Below are positions 7,669 to 16,244 of a DNA stretch of 54,052 bases, one piece after another. Numbering within the stretch: the first letter of the stretch is position 1; each line of letters begins with the position of its first letter. The stretch lies in contig JAGCRW010000034.1 in NCBI GenBank assembly GCA_017964485.1, positions 1-54,052 on the forward strand. The letters run 5' to 3'. The notes under the pieces were generated by a model. The model saw only the letters and a program-made list of their open reading frames with translations, searched no databases and was not told where the DNA came from. Origin of the DNA: Muribaculaceae bacterium. GTDB taxonomy: Bacteria; Bacteroidota; Bacteroidia; Bacteroidales; Muribaculaceae. A program made the translations under genes and the position numbers.

Positions 7669-8922
7669 TTATACGTAGTGAACAATGGCTTTAACCACGA
7701 TGTGCCACTTGCCGTTCTCGAGCTGAGCACGTCCGGCACGGTCGGTGACGATGCGAGTCTTGCCGGCTGTTGACTGGATGTTGTTTCCTGAGCATGCTCT
7801 AGCGAGTGCGTCGCCTGGCATGAGGAGTGCCAACTTCTGTGCCTCGTTCTTGCTGATAACAGTAAACGAACCGCTCTTGCCATCCATAGTGGTAAGCTCG
7901 AAGATGGAGTTTCCTGGCTCGTAGGCCGATGATGAGCGCGAGAAGTTGTCGTTCTCATCGGGTTTAGCCATAAACAGGATGCGTGGCTCGCCAAAGGCAG
8001 GAGCTGGAGCAGCAGCTTTAGGCTCCTCTTTCTTAGGTTCTTCTTTCTTTACCTCTTCCTTAGGCTCCTCTTTTTTCTCGGCAGGCTTATTCTCGTTCTT
8101 CTCAACAGGTTTGTTGAAGTCTATCTTCTGAGCTTGTGCGAGGTTGTCGTTGGTGTTCTTGGCCTCGGCCTTGTTCTCGCGCTTGGTAGCAGGCTTGTTG
8201 GTGTCGTCCTGTCCTTTCTGGTTAGAGCGCACTTTGTCGATTTGCTGCTGTAGGTTCTTGATGTCGTCATTGGCATCACGCATGAGAAGTTGGTTCTCCT
8301 TGCGAGCCTGCATAGCTAGGAATGTGCCAAGAGCGCCCAGGGCGAGACCCAGGAGCGAGATGAAATAGAGGAATCCGTGTCCACCGTGGCTCTCTTTCTC
8401 GCCATTGTCTTTAGTGTCGGCAGCCTTGGTGGTATCGTTAGCGGCAACTACATTGGTGCCACCTGTAGTGGCAGTAGCAGCAGTAGCAGCTGGCTCAGCG
8501 TTAGCTTCGGTGGTGCTTTGCACAGCATTGCCGTCGTGATTCTTGTTGTACTTCTCGATGTCTTTCTTTACTTGTCCCTTGATAGAAGGTTTGTACTCAG
8601 TGGTAATGGTTGATACCAGCTTGTCGATATTGCCGGTCTCACCTTCGTGGGCTTTGAGCTTGTCGTAGTATTCTACCCACTTTGATTTGCTGCCATACAT
8701 TACTCTGAGGTCATCGAGTGAGTAGTTCTCACTGGTCCTCTTGATAACATCGGCCTCGGCTTTGCCAAACCCTAAGTCGTAGGCAATCCATTGTGCGCCC
8801 ACTGCGAGACCATGCTTCCATTGTCCTTCAGTGAGGTTTCCGTCTTGAGCTTTGATGCTCATTGTGCTCATTGTGCTCATTGTTGCAATGAAGCACACTA
8901 AAACTACTAAAATTTTCTTCAT
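7669..8922 (-). CDS. Membrane protein with charged linker, unknown family
   Basis: 417 residues, not assigned to a family I recognise. The signal sequence is oddly extended by a 9-bp tandem repeat (MSTMSTMS) before AQDG. A helical region (about 25-135) is followed by an Ala/Thr-rich stretch. One transmembrane helix (about 180-198, FLYFISLLGLALGALGTFLAM) leads to a likely coiled coil (about 200-225, NDDIKNLQQQIDKVRS). A Lys/Glu/Pro/Asn-rich linker (about 230-310) precedes a compact C-terminal domain of about 105 residues beginning GEPRILFMAKPDEND. The N-terminal part would be periplasmic and the C-terminal domain cytoplasmic. It lies 36 nt after the actin-like gene, which ties it to the operon. 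A bridging or signalling role is inference. Confidence 0.62.
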   Translation of the reverse strand: MKKILVVLVCFIATMSTMSTMSIKAQDGNLTEGQWKHGLAVGAQWIAYDLGFGKAEADVIKRTSENYSLDDLRVMYGSKSKWVEYYDKLKAHEGETGNIDKLVSTITTEYKPSIKGQVKKDIEKYNKNHDGNAVQSTTEANAEPAATAATATTGGTNVVAANDTTKAADTKDNGEKESHGGHGFLYFISLLGLALGALGTFLAMQARKENQLLMRDANDDIKNLQQQIDKVRSNQKGQDDTNKPATKRENKAEAKNTNDNLAQAQKIDFNKPVEKNENKPAEKKEEPKEEVKKEEPKKEEPKAAAPAPAFGEPRILFMAKPDENDNFSRSSSAYEPGNSIFELTTMDGKSGSFTVISKNEAQKLALLMPGDALARACSGNNIQSTAGKTRIVTDRAGRAQLENGKWHIVVKAIVHYV

Positions 8923-8958
8923 TTCATTAAATGATTTTGATGGTTATTATTATGTTAT

Positions 8959-11900
8959 TTATATTGTCCTAGAAATCACCTCGTTGCAGAGGTTTTTGAG
9001 CAAGTTGTGGCGGATAATGCCGATGATGGGGTAGAAGAACGGCACGTCCTCGATGGGCTCATCGCCCTGATATCGTCCCTTGAGGTAGCTGTTGATACCT
9101 GCAGTGAGGTAGTTGTCGATGTCATCGCCAAGCACACTGCAGAAAATCTTGAACACCTTGTTGTCGATGCCAAACTCGTCTTTGGTGACGTTGTCGCACA
9201 GGCCAATGAAGAACTGGTTGAAGCGTGCCACCTGGTCGATGAGCTCTTTGCGGGTCTCAATGTCATAGACCGACTTGATGTTGAGCGGCTGCTTCTCAAT
9301 CATCGAGAAGCAGTACTTCATGGCGTTGACATTGCGCGGCGTGAGTTGCTGCACGTCAACATTGCCGTCCATGCGCAAAGTCTCGAGTTTGATACCGCCT
9401 CGGCAGGTAATCTGCTTGGGGCTCTTTTGCTCAATCTTGATGAGGAAGCGCTCGGTGTATTTCTTCTCAAACACGCGCTCCAGGATGAGTTGTGTGAACT
9501 CAGTAACCTGGTCTATGCTTCCTAAGATATTGAGAATCTTGGAGCCAGTGCCGCTGAAGTATATCTGCTTGGGCATCTCGTAGTTGCGTGCCTTCATCGA
9601 CTGCGCGATGTAGTAGATGATGGCGGCATAGAAGTACATGAATATCAACTTGCGCTGCTGGTCGTTGCGCAGCAAGATGTTGTAGCTGTAGATGTTGCGG
9701 TCCACCTCGCGCAGGTTGCGCAACTGCTCCACATTCTCGATGGAGAATAGGAAGGCGTTGACGTCTTGCGAGCGCTTGCGCTTGAGCACGTCTTGCAGGA
9801 TACTGTTGAGGTAGCCTATGTCGCTGTTCTTGGAGATGAGACGCTTGAAGTACTCGCCATAGTGGCGGATGAGCGGATTGTTGTCGGCATCGCGCTCGGT
9901 AAATGCATCACCAAAGATGGCGTCACCGGCAAAGCGGAACGACGAGATAGCCACCGGAATGGTGTCGAGACGGTTCTCGGTGGGCTGATAAATCACGGTG
10001 TCGGTTGTGCCGCCGCCAATGTCGATAGAGACAAAGCTGCCTCCGCTCACGTCGTCGCCCTTATAGAAATAGGCTGGCGCGATGCTCTCGGGATAGGCGT
10101 GGAGGTTGCTGATGTCGCTGCCAAAGTAGGTGCGATAGAGCTCTTCCCACGTATCGTCGAGTTTGCGTCTGTCGCTGCCGCCCATGCTCACGGGGAAGAA
10201 GTAGACGATGCTGGTGCGGTTGAGGTCACCGTTCTCGAGTAGCACCTTAGCCTTGATGAGCAGCACCAATTCGCGAAGGAATTCGCGTGAGAGTGTGATG
10301 TCGCCCATCCACTTGAGGTTAGTGGTGATGTCGTAGCCGTCAAAATACTGACGCTCATAGAGGAACGGTATGTTGATGTCGCCAAAGAGCTTGTGTCCGC
10401 CAGTGCTGATGGCGTTGCGCGCCAGGGCACTACGCAGAGGGAAGCCGTACACATTGTCGATGTCGCTAGGCAGGAACTCCACGCGCTGCAGCTGGTCGGC
10501 AAAGAGCAGCGTGCCGCGCTTGAGCAGCGATGCGATGAGCACTTGATGCTCGCTGTGGGCAAACTCCAGCGTCTTGGCGTCCTCGCCACGAACCGACCAC
10601 TCAACGTGGCTGTTGGTAGTACCGAAATCAACGGCAAAAATCAGTTCCTTGCTGCTTGCCATATAGGGCTTCCACAGAGGCACGATATATCCAGTAAATT
10701 GCCCCGATGGGGTAGTGATGTCGGCTCTTACCATATCGAAGGCGCCCTCGATGTCGTAGTAAGAGGTAGTATATGAGCTCTGCGAGCGCAGACGGCTGCT
10801 GCACTTGAGGTTATCGCTCGTCATGCCGTTGTTGAAGAACGAGAGTTGCGCGCTACCACCGTCAATCATTGAGAACAGCTGTACGGTGTAATCGTCTTTA
10901 TAGTCGGTGCGCACAAATGGGAAGATGGCGGTTGACATCACCACATTGGTGATGATGCGGCCGGTGCCACGCTTCTCGTCGAAGTGCCATGATGGATCGT
11001 CGATTGGATAGTAGTTGCGGGTAAGCTCAATGAAGCGCTTCTTGAGTGGCACTCTGATGGTGACGTTCACCGAGCCGTCGCTCAGCTCTTCCATCTCGAG
11101 CATGTTGCGGCCGTGCACCTGCTTGGTCACATCGCTGGCGTTAAAATATTTGAAGAACTCCTCGGTCAAAGGCAAGAGATAGCCGTTATTGCTTATCATC
11201 ATCTTGTTGATGACGTTGCCGTTGAAGTAGTGGTCGCTGTCGATGGGACCGCTAAGGCGGATGAGAGTGTCTTGCAAGAAGTCGCCAGTGGTGACAAAGG
11301 GATACTCAATGCTGGTGTCGGGGAGCTTGCGCTTGGACACGGGTATGCCGTGGGTGAACACCTGCGTGGAGCTGTCCCACTCTTTGTCGATATAGATGTA
11401 GTGGTCAACGCTGCCGTTGAAGTTGTTGCGAAGCACTAGTGGCAGAGTGCCGCCCACTTGACGTGTGGGAGCGATGACGAAGTCGCTGTTGGCAGCTGCT
11501 GTGCGTATGTCGCGAGCACGCTTGTGGTAAAGTCTTGCTCCGAGCACTGTCACCTCGTTGTCGCCCACGAAGGGGTCGAATTCCAGGTCGAGTCTCTCTA
11601 CCAGGCGTGGAGCCAACTCATAGCTCAGCGCCTCAAGGTTGGGAATCACCTGCGTGAGGCGGTTGTAGAGCATGGGTTTCTGCTCCATGATGATGTTCTT
11701 GTTCTTGAGCATGTAGTCATAGACACACTTCACTGCGGTGCGCAGCGTGGGGAATGCGTTGAAGAGCATGAACATGTAGTAGATGAAGTCGTCGTCGCGT
11801 TGCCACAGGTCGCGTGTGTCGCTGTCGAAGAGCGAGATGCCTTGCTCTACCTTGATGGCATTGATTGGTTTCTCACTCTCGCGCGGTACGGCGATAGTCA

Positions 11901-12390
11901 TCGACGACGGCGAGGTGGCACCAATCACCTGGCTGTTCCACAGCATGATGTACCAGTCGGTGAGCATATTGAAGTTATACTTGGTGTCGCTGGCGAGGAA
12001 GAGTTCAAGAGTCTCGCCGTAGAGGCGGTGCTCGGGCTCACTCTTGAGTCGCTCAATCTGCTCGTCACGATTCCAACGCACGATGTGGAGGTAGTCTTTG
12101 TGATTCTCGAAGTCGAAGAAGAGCTGGGCCACGTCAAGGGCATTAGACACCAGTCGCTTGTCCATCATAGACCCGCTCAGCCGCGCGTTGCTGGCGAGGT
12201 GCTCAAAGGCGTTCTTCACCAAGTCGAGCTGAGCAAAAGGACTTGGGATAGCGGTGCGAGGATTCTCGCTCATGCCGCCGTTAGGGTCCTTGATTTGCTT
12301 GATGTCGTCGTCAACGTAGGGCGTTACCGGAATCCAGTCTTGCGCGCTAGTCTTCGTCGTCTTGTTGTTATATGATAGTACTTGACTCAT
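8959..12390 (-). CDS. Giant protein with actin/Hsp70-type ATPase in C-terminal half
   Basis: 1143 residues. The C-terminal half carries the three nucleotide-binding signatures of the actin/Hsp70/hexokinase fold: phosphate-1 LIFAVDFGTTNSHVEW (about 580-597), phosphate-2 FVSIDIGGGTTDTVIY (about 780-796) and adenosine motif IYFSGTGSKI (about 938-947). The first 580 residues match nothing I know; they are not a substrate-binding Hsp70 tail, which would be C-terminal. There is no signal peptide or membrane helix. The size and the late ATPase recall SrfB-type proteins, but I cannot confirm that. It begins 23 nt after the tubulin-like gene, so an ATPase and a putative GTPase of cytoskeletal folds are co-expressed. 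Probably cytosolic; polymerisation is possible but unproven. Confidence 0.82.
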   Translation of the reverse strand: MSQVLSYNNKTTKTSAQDWIPVTPYVDDDIKQIKDPNGGMSENPRTAIPSPFAQLDLVKNAFEHLASNARLSGSMMDKRLVSNALDVAQLFFDFENHKDYLHIVRWNRDEQIERLKSEPEHRLYGETLELFLASDTKYNFNMLTDWYIMLWNSQVIGATSPSSMTIAVPRESEKPINAIKVEQGISLFDSDTRDLWQRDDDFIYYMFMLFNAFPTLRTAVKCVYDYMLKNKNIIMEQKPMLYNRLTQVIPNLEALSYELAPRLVERLDLEFDPFVGDNEVTVLGARLYHKRARDIRTAAANSDFVIAPTRQVGGTLPLVLRNNFNGSVDHYIYIDKEWDSSTQVFTHGIPVSKRKLPDTSIEYPFVTTGDFLQDTLIRLSGPIDSDHYFNGNVINKMMISNNGYLLPLTEEFFKYFNASDVTKQVHGRNMLEMEELSDGSVNVTIRVPLKKRFIELTRNYYPIDDPSWHFDEKRGTGRIITNVVMSTAIFPFVRTDYKDDYTVQLFSMIDGGSAQLSFFNNGMTSDNLKCSSRLRSQSSYTTSYYDIEGAFDMVRADITTPSGQFTGYIVPLWKPYMASSKELIFAVDFGTTNSHVEWSVRGEDAKTLEFAHSEHQVLIASLLKRGTLLFADQLQRVEFLPSDIDNVYGFPLRSALARNAISTGGHKLFGDINIPFLYERQYFDGYDITTNLKWMGDITLSREFLRELVLLIKAKVLLENGDLNRTSIVYFFPVSMGGSDRRKLDDTWEELYRTYFGSDISNLHAYPESIAPAYFYKGDDVSGGSFVSIDIGGGTTDTVIYQPTENRLDTIPVAISSFRFAGDAIFGDAFTERDADNNPLIRHYGEYFKRLISKNSDIGYLNSILQDVLKRKRSQDVNAFLFSIENVEQLRNLREVDRNIYSYNILLRNDQQRKLIFMYFYAAIIYYIAQSMKARNYEMPKQIYFSGTGSKILNILGSIDQVTEFTQLILERVFEKKYTERFLIKIEQKSPKQITCRGGIKLETLRMDGNVDVQQLTPRNVNAMKYCFSMIEKQPLNIKSVYDIETRKELIDQVARFNQFFIGLCDNVTKDEFGIDNKVFKIFCSVLGDDIDNYLTAGINSYLKGRYQGDEPIEDVPFFYPIIGIIRHNLLKNLCNEVISRTI

Positions 12391-12413
12391 AAAAAGTTAT
12401 CAGTTGTCAGTTG

Positions 12414-13943
12414 TCAGTTGAGGTTGTTGTATCTCTCGTTGATGATTTTCTCGGCGGCGGTGTAGAAGAGGTCCATGAGTTTGAGCTCAGGATTGGTGCC
12501 GTAGCGGTTGTTGTCACGGCTGAGGCGGTTCATCTCGGCCTTAAACACGTCGTTGTCAACTTTCTTGTTGCCGAACAAGCCTTTCTTGGTCACCACTTTG
12601 TGGATGGCTTTGTTCATGTCCATTTCTCCCTCGTTGAAGAGGGTGACGTGGCGACGGTTGTGCAGCAATTCGGTGAGCCACTCAATGTAGCTGTCGAAGA
12701 ACTGCTGGGTGAGCACGCGGTAGAACTGTGTGCCGGTGAATTCGCGGGTAATCTTGGGAGCATCCTCGGTAAAGCCCTGCCCAATGATGCCGTTCAGACC
12801 CGTACGCAGGAAGATGTAAAGCAGATGCAGCTTCACGAGCGGGCGATAGATCATTGAGCGTGTCTCTTGACCGAAGGCCGAGAAATCAACGAAGTCGGTG
12901 TCTTGGTCGAGGCCGTACTCAAATGCCTTGGTGGGCAAAGGCTCGCCGGTAGCGAGGTCGGTGAGTTCGCTGTCGCTCAGGCTCATGAACTTGAATGGCG
13001 CCATAGCTCCCACCATCTCGATGAGGTGGGCGGGGTCGTGCTGGTCGCGCTTGTCGCCCGGGTCATAGGCGTAAGGTGCGTTATGTCCGTGGTCACCGAG
13101 GTAGAAGATGGCGTTCACAGCGTTTTTTCCGTTGCCGGTGAGGGTGTTGTTATAGTATTCAAGCGCGCTCTGTGTTTTTACCACAAAGTCGGCATTGTCG
13201 ATGCGCTTGTCATTCTTGTCTTCGCTTTCCATGAGCGAGAAATAGGGGAGGACAGTAAGTCCGCCTATTGGCGCCTTCTGGAGGAAAGCCTTGTTCTTGG
13301 CGTCGATGTTCTTGGCTTGGCGGATGTTCTTCACGATGATGGGGAATCCCGCTGCGCCAGTGCCGCCAAAGATACTGCTGATGAAGAAGATGCGGTCTCC
13401 GTCGGCAAAGACATTGGCAAAGGCTTTGAACTCGTTGCTGTCCTTGACGCCGTTAAGCGCCACGCTGCCAATGTTGGGCGAGCCCACAAAGCCGATGCTC
13501 ATCTTGTTCTCGAGCTGATAGTCGGCAAAGAGCAGCGAGGTGAGCGCCTGGTTGGGCTCGTTCATCGTGTTGTAGCTGATGAAGTCGCGGAACTTGTAGT
13601 TCTCGACTGCAGCGAGGTTGAAGATGAACGAGTCATCGAGGGGCACTTGGCTGCTCGATACTACATCCTTCAGGCTAGATATTTTGGTGGCGAAGAAGCC
13701 TTCGGCATTGGCGTTCTTGCCGTAGAGTTTCTCGCGGATGGTGCTGTAGGCGCTGAGCAGTCGCTCGGTGCGCTTGAGGTCGGCATTCGACTTGTGGGGA
13801 TCGATGATGATGGGCACTATCTCCACATCTTGCAGCGGGCGTCCGTTGGCGTCAACAGGTCTCACGCCAGCGGCACACAGCATGATCATCGACTTGAGCA
13901 CGCGTGAACCAGTACCTCCTATAGCAAATACAAATAGTTTCAT
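12414..13943 (-). CDS. Tubulin/FtsZ-like putative GTPase
   Basis: 509 residues. The N-terminus MKLFVFAIGGTGSRVLKSM corresponds to the first nucleotide-binding loop of FtsZ/tubulin. About residues 183-198, SSIFGGTGAAGFPIIV, correspond to the GGTG tubulin signature followed by the Ala-Ala helix start. Later parts include FYLGDHGHNAPYAYDPGD and a C-terminal helical region. The body is closer to the Tubulin_2-like bacterial group than to true FtsZ; it lacks the FtsZ C-terminal peptide, so it is not the cell-division FtsZ. It lies between a four-helix membrane protein gene (82 nt upstream) and the actin-like gene (23 nt downstream). Whether it binds GTP and forms filaments is inference from the motifs. 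Confidence 0.82.
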   Translation of the reverse strand: MKLFVFAIGGTGSRVLKSMIMLCAAGVRPVDANGRPLQDVEIVPIIIDPHKSNADLKRTERLLSAYSTIREKLYGKNANAEGFFATKISSLKDVVSSSQVPLDDSFIFNLAAVENYKFRDFISYNTMNEPNQALTSLLFADYQLENKMSIGFVGSPNIGSVALNGVKDSNEFKAFANVFADGDRIFFISSIFGGTGAAGFPIIVKNIRQAKNIDAKNKAFLQKAPIGGLTVLPYFSLMESEDKNDKRIDNADFVVKTQSALEYYNNTLTGNGKNAVNAIFYLGDHGHNAPYAYDPGDKRDQHDPAHLIEMVGAMAPFKFMSLSDSELTDLATGEPLPTKAFEYGLDQDTDFVDFSAFGQETRSMIYRPLVKLHLLYIFLRTGLNGIIGQGFTEDAPKITREFTGTQFYRVLTQQFFDSYIEWLTELLHNRRHVTLFNEGEMDMNKAIHKVVTKKGLFGNKKVDNDVFKAEMNRLSRDNNRYGTNPELKLMDLFYTAAEKIINERYNNLN

Positions 13944-14025
13944 ATTATTTTAGTGGATCGTGATTGTGGATCGTGATCGGGTTGGTGTATTTATAAATTG
14001 AAATTTATTGTGCATTATGCATTGA

Positions 14026-14466
14026 TTACTGCGGTATAGGTGTGTGGCGGCAGTTGCTACTCCACCAGCGTATCGAGAACGAGGCGATGACGAAGGTGAG
14101 CGCCGTGAACAGGATGTTGTAAACCTCGAAGGTAAACTCAGCGGTTGAGTAGTCAAAGCCCTCGAGCAGGTGCGACACCACAATGTAGCACACTACTGGT
14201 GTGAGCACGCTTGTAATGCCAAGCATCGCCAGCCAGTGATACCAGCGGTCGAACTTCACCGAGTTAATCACATAGTAGTAGATTGCCGCCATGCCCCATG
14301 CCATTGCGATGGTGATGACAGCCACCGTGCCATAGGCGCCGGTGTTATACATCTGGTCGCTGAAACCGTTCACTGTGTAAAGAGCCTCATAAAGTTCCAC
14401 CCTGAAAATCCAGAACAGTACCGACACAACTGCTCCCAATACTAAAAAAACAACTTTGTTTTGCAT
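14026..14466 (-). CDS. Four-helix membrane protein, unknown function
   Basis: 146 residues with four predicted transmembrane helices: about 5-21 (VFLVLGAVVSVLFWIF), 45-68 (YGTVAVITIAMAWGMAAIYYYV), 76-100 (WLAMLGITSVLTPVVCYIVVSHLL) and 112-132 (VYNILFTALTFVIASFSI). Short loops lie between them; the C-terminus is Arg/Trp/Cys-rich. I recognise no family. Its place between the VWA-like lipoprotein gene (33 nt upstream) and the tubulin-like gene suggests a membrane component that could link the extracytoplasmic lipoprotein to the cytosolic nucleotide-binding proteins. That is context inference only. Confidence 0.72.
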   Translation of the reverse strand: MQNKVVFLVLGAVVSVLFWIFRVELYEALYTVNGFSDQMYNTGAYGTVAVITIAMAWGMAAIYYYVINSVKFDRWYHWLAMLGITSVLTPVVCYIVVSHLLEGFDYSTAEFTFEVYNILFTALTFVIASFSIRWWSSNCRHTPIPQ

Positions 14467-14499
14467 ATAATAGTTTGTTATTTAATTGTCTGTCAATTA

Positions 14500-15963
14500 T
14501 TACTTTTCCAATTTAACCGTTATTTTGCCATAGGTAGCGTTTCCTGGCGCGAAGGCGTCGTAGATGCCTTGCAAGAAGCGGTCGAGGCCGAAGGTGGTGG
14601 TTGCGAAGCCTGGCGCCGAGGGGTTGATGTCGCTGCTTGTCGATGACTCTCGAATCCATGCAGGGAACTGATTGTTGATTGTAATGGCGAGTTCGTCGTG
14701 CGACGCGTTGAGCTTCCCGCGTGCTGTAATCAGGTGGGTCATGCCCTCGAGATAAGAGCGGTTGTTATTGTTGATGTCGGCAGGCGTGATTGGGCGGATA
14801 GTGATTTGGAAGCCCGATTGCGACTGCACGGTATAGTTGGCGATGTTGGTCAGGAACGCATCGTCCTTGCTCAAGGGTTTGAAGTTGGCGGCGATGGTAA
14901 AGCACATCACTCCCGTTTCACGGTCACCCTCGCACTTGGTGAGCAGAGTCTGGTCGTCGCGCGAGATGCGGAATCGGCCCGTGTTGTCCTTCCAGTCGGG
15001 CACAATCTTGAAGTTGATGTCGCCAGGCGCCTGGTTGAAGCGATAGGTGTTCTTCACGCCGTCAGGGCGAAGGAATTTGGCATATTTCTCGTCGTTGGCC
15101 ATGCGGTCGATGGTCGCGGCGTCGCCCACGATGATGACATAGAAGGGACGCTGACCGTTGTAGGCCACAGGCGCGTTGTTGTAGGGGTAGTACATGCCGT
15201 TGTAGTCGCCCATTAGCTGGTTGACGATAATCGACTTGCCCTTATAGGTCTTGAAGATTGCCGTTGCCACGCTGTTCTCCTCATTGAGAATTTTCTCAAC
15301 GCTCACGTCGGCGGTGTTCTGTGGCGAGTAGATGAGGTCGGTGACCAGCACACTCACGTTGCCAGGCTTCTGCGCTTGGAAAATCTTCTCGAAGATAAGC
15401 TTGAAGTCGGTGTAGCTGGAGTTGCCGGTGCCGCTGGTGCTCTCGTAGATATTGCGGTCTTGCAGGAACGAGTCAACAGTGCCGCTGTAGGGGTAGATGT
15501 TGTCGTTCACGATGTTGATTTTCACATTTTCGCGGTCGGGGAAGAAATTGATGAGGTCGTTGACCGCCTTCTTGAGCTGACCACGGCCGCTGGTGTGGTC
15601 GTAGGGAGTCATTGAGCCGCTGCGCTCAAAGTAGATGGTGAGCGATAGGTCCTTGAGGCCATAAACGCCGATGTTCCACGACATGGGCGGACGCAGCTTG
15701 CTGCCCACCTCGTTGATGTATTTCCCTAAGGCTTCGACATTTATCTCGCCGTTCTTGTCAAGATACTCGCTATATTTCTCGGGATTGCCTTTGATGATGG
15801 AGCAAATCGAGTCGTAGGTGACCTGTGTGGTGTCACCATTGATTAACGCCTTCTTGATGGTCTTCTCCAGGCCACCGCCGCTGCACGAGGTCATTGCCAT
15901 GCTTGCGGCAAGCGCCACAATCATCGCCACTACCCAAATGCGCATTCTGCTTATTCTGTTCAT
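14500..15963 (-). CDS. VWA-like lipoprotein
   Basis: 487 residues from the ATG at 15963. The reading frame can start seven codons earlier, but this start gives a normal lipoprotein signal with lipobox AMTSC (Cys27). A domain starting near residue 105 resembles a von Willebrand A fold: LTIYFERSGSM has the first MIDAS loop with Glu in place of the usual Asp (E-x-S-x-S), SYTDFKLIF could give the Thr, and SVLVTDLIYSP the later Asp. The C-terminal third is unassigned. It is the first gene of the seven-gene operon and sits behind a TAACTTTG box. Probably located in the periplasm or on the outer membrane, where it may bind a protein or metal-dependent partner. The VWA call is by motif, not by search. 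Confidence 0.7.
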   Translation of the reverse strand: MNRISRMRIWVVAMIVALAASMAMTSCSGGGLEKTIKKALINGDTTQVTYDSICSIIKGNPEKYSEYLDKNGEINVEALGKYINEVGSKLRPPMSWNIGVYGLKDLSLTIYFERSGSMTPYDHTSGRGQLKKAVNDLINFFPDRENVKINIVNDNIYPYSGTVDSFLQDRNIYESTSGTGNSSYTDFKLIFEKIFQAQKPGNVSVLVTDLIYSPQNTADVSVEKILNEENSVATAIFKTYKGKSIIVNQLMGDYNGMYYPYNNAPVAYNGQRPFYVIIVGDAATIDRMANDEKYAKFLRPDGVKNTYRFNQAPGDINFKIVPDWKDNTGRFRISRDDQTLLTKCEGDRETGVMCFTIAANFKPLSKDDAFLTNIANYTVQSQSGFQITIRPITPADINNNNRSYLEGMTHLITARGKLNASHDELAITINNQFPAWIRESSTSSDINPSAPGFATTTFGLDRFLQGIYDAFAPGNATYGKITVKLEK

Positions 15964-16048
15964 TGTCAATACTTTTAAAAACAAAGTTTTTAATATAAAG
16001 CCTAGCCATGCGGTGCTACTTCACAGTGCTACTTCACCTTATAACCTG

Positions 16049-16056
16049 CAAAGTTA
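16049..16056 (-). promoter_or_regulatory. Promoter -7 box TAACTTTG of the seven-gene operon
   Basis: TAACTTTG on the minus strand, about 86 nt upstream of the VWA-like lipoprotein start. At a 20-nt spacer there is ATG rather than TTG, a weak -33 element. No other TAnnTTTG match was noticed between this gene and the divergent CotH gene. Confidence 0.55.
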
Positions 16057-16244
16057 CAAAATAATATTCATCTACACATTATTTAAGTGAGATTTTAGAA
16101 AATTTTATAACAAGAAGTATTATAAATATTACGGATTAATCTGTTTTTTCTGATTCTTTGAGCGATGAAAAACAACGCGCAGAGTGGTTTTTGTGCAATA
16201 GATAACAAAGATAAACGTTTTTATGTTAGGATAAATAGACTCTA

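Noticed and set aside
11458-12375. 305-codon plus-strand frame opposite the actin-like gene
   Set aside because: Antisense shadow with low-complexity Val/His/Glu composition typical of reversed coding DNA.
12867-13907. 346-codon plus-strand frame opposite the tubulin-like gene
   Set aside because: Antisense shadow. The minus-strand frame carries the FtsZ/tubulin-type motifs and fits the operon spacing.
12414-13943. The tubulin-like gene as the cell-division ftsZ
   Set aside because: It lacks the FtsZ C-terminal peptide and the usual ftsQ-ftsA neighbours, and its body beyond the two glycine loops does not match FtsZ.
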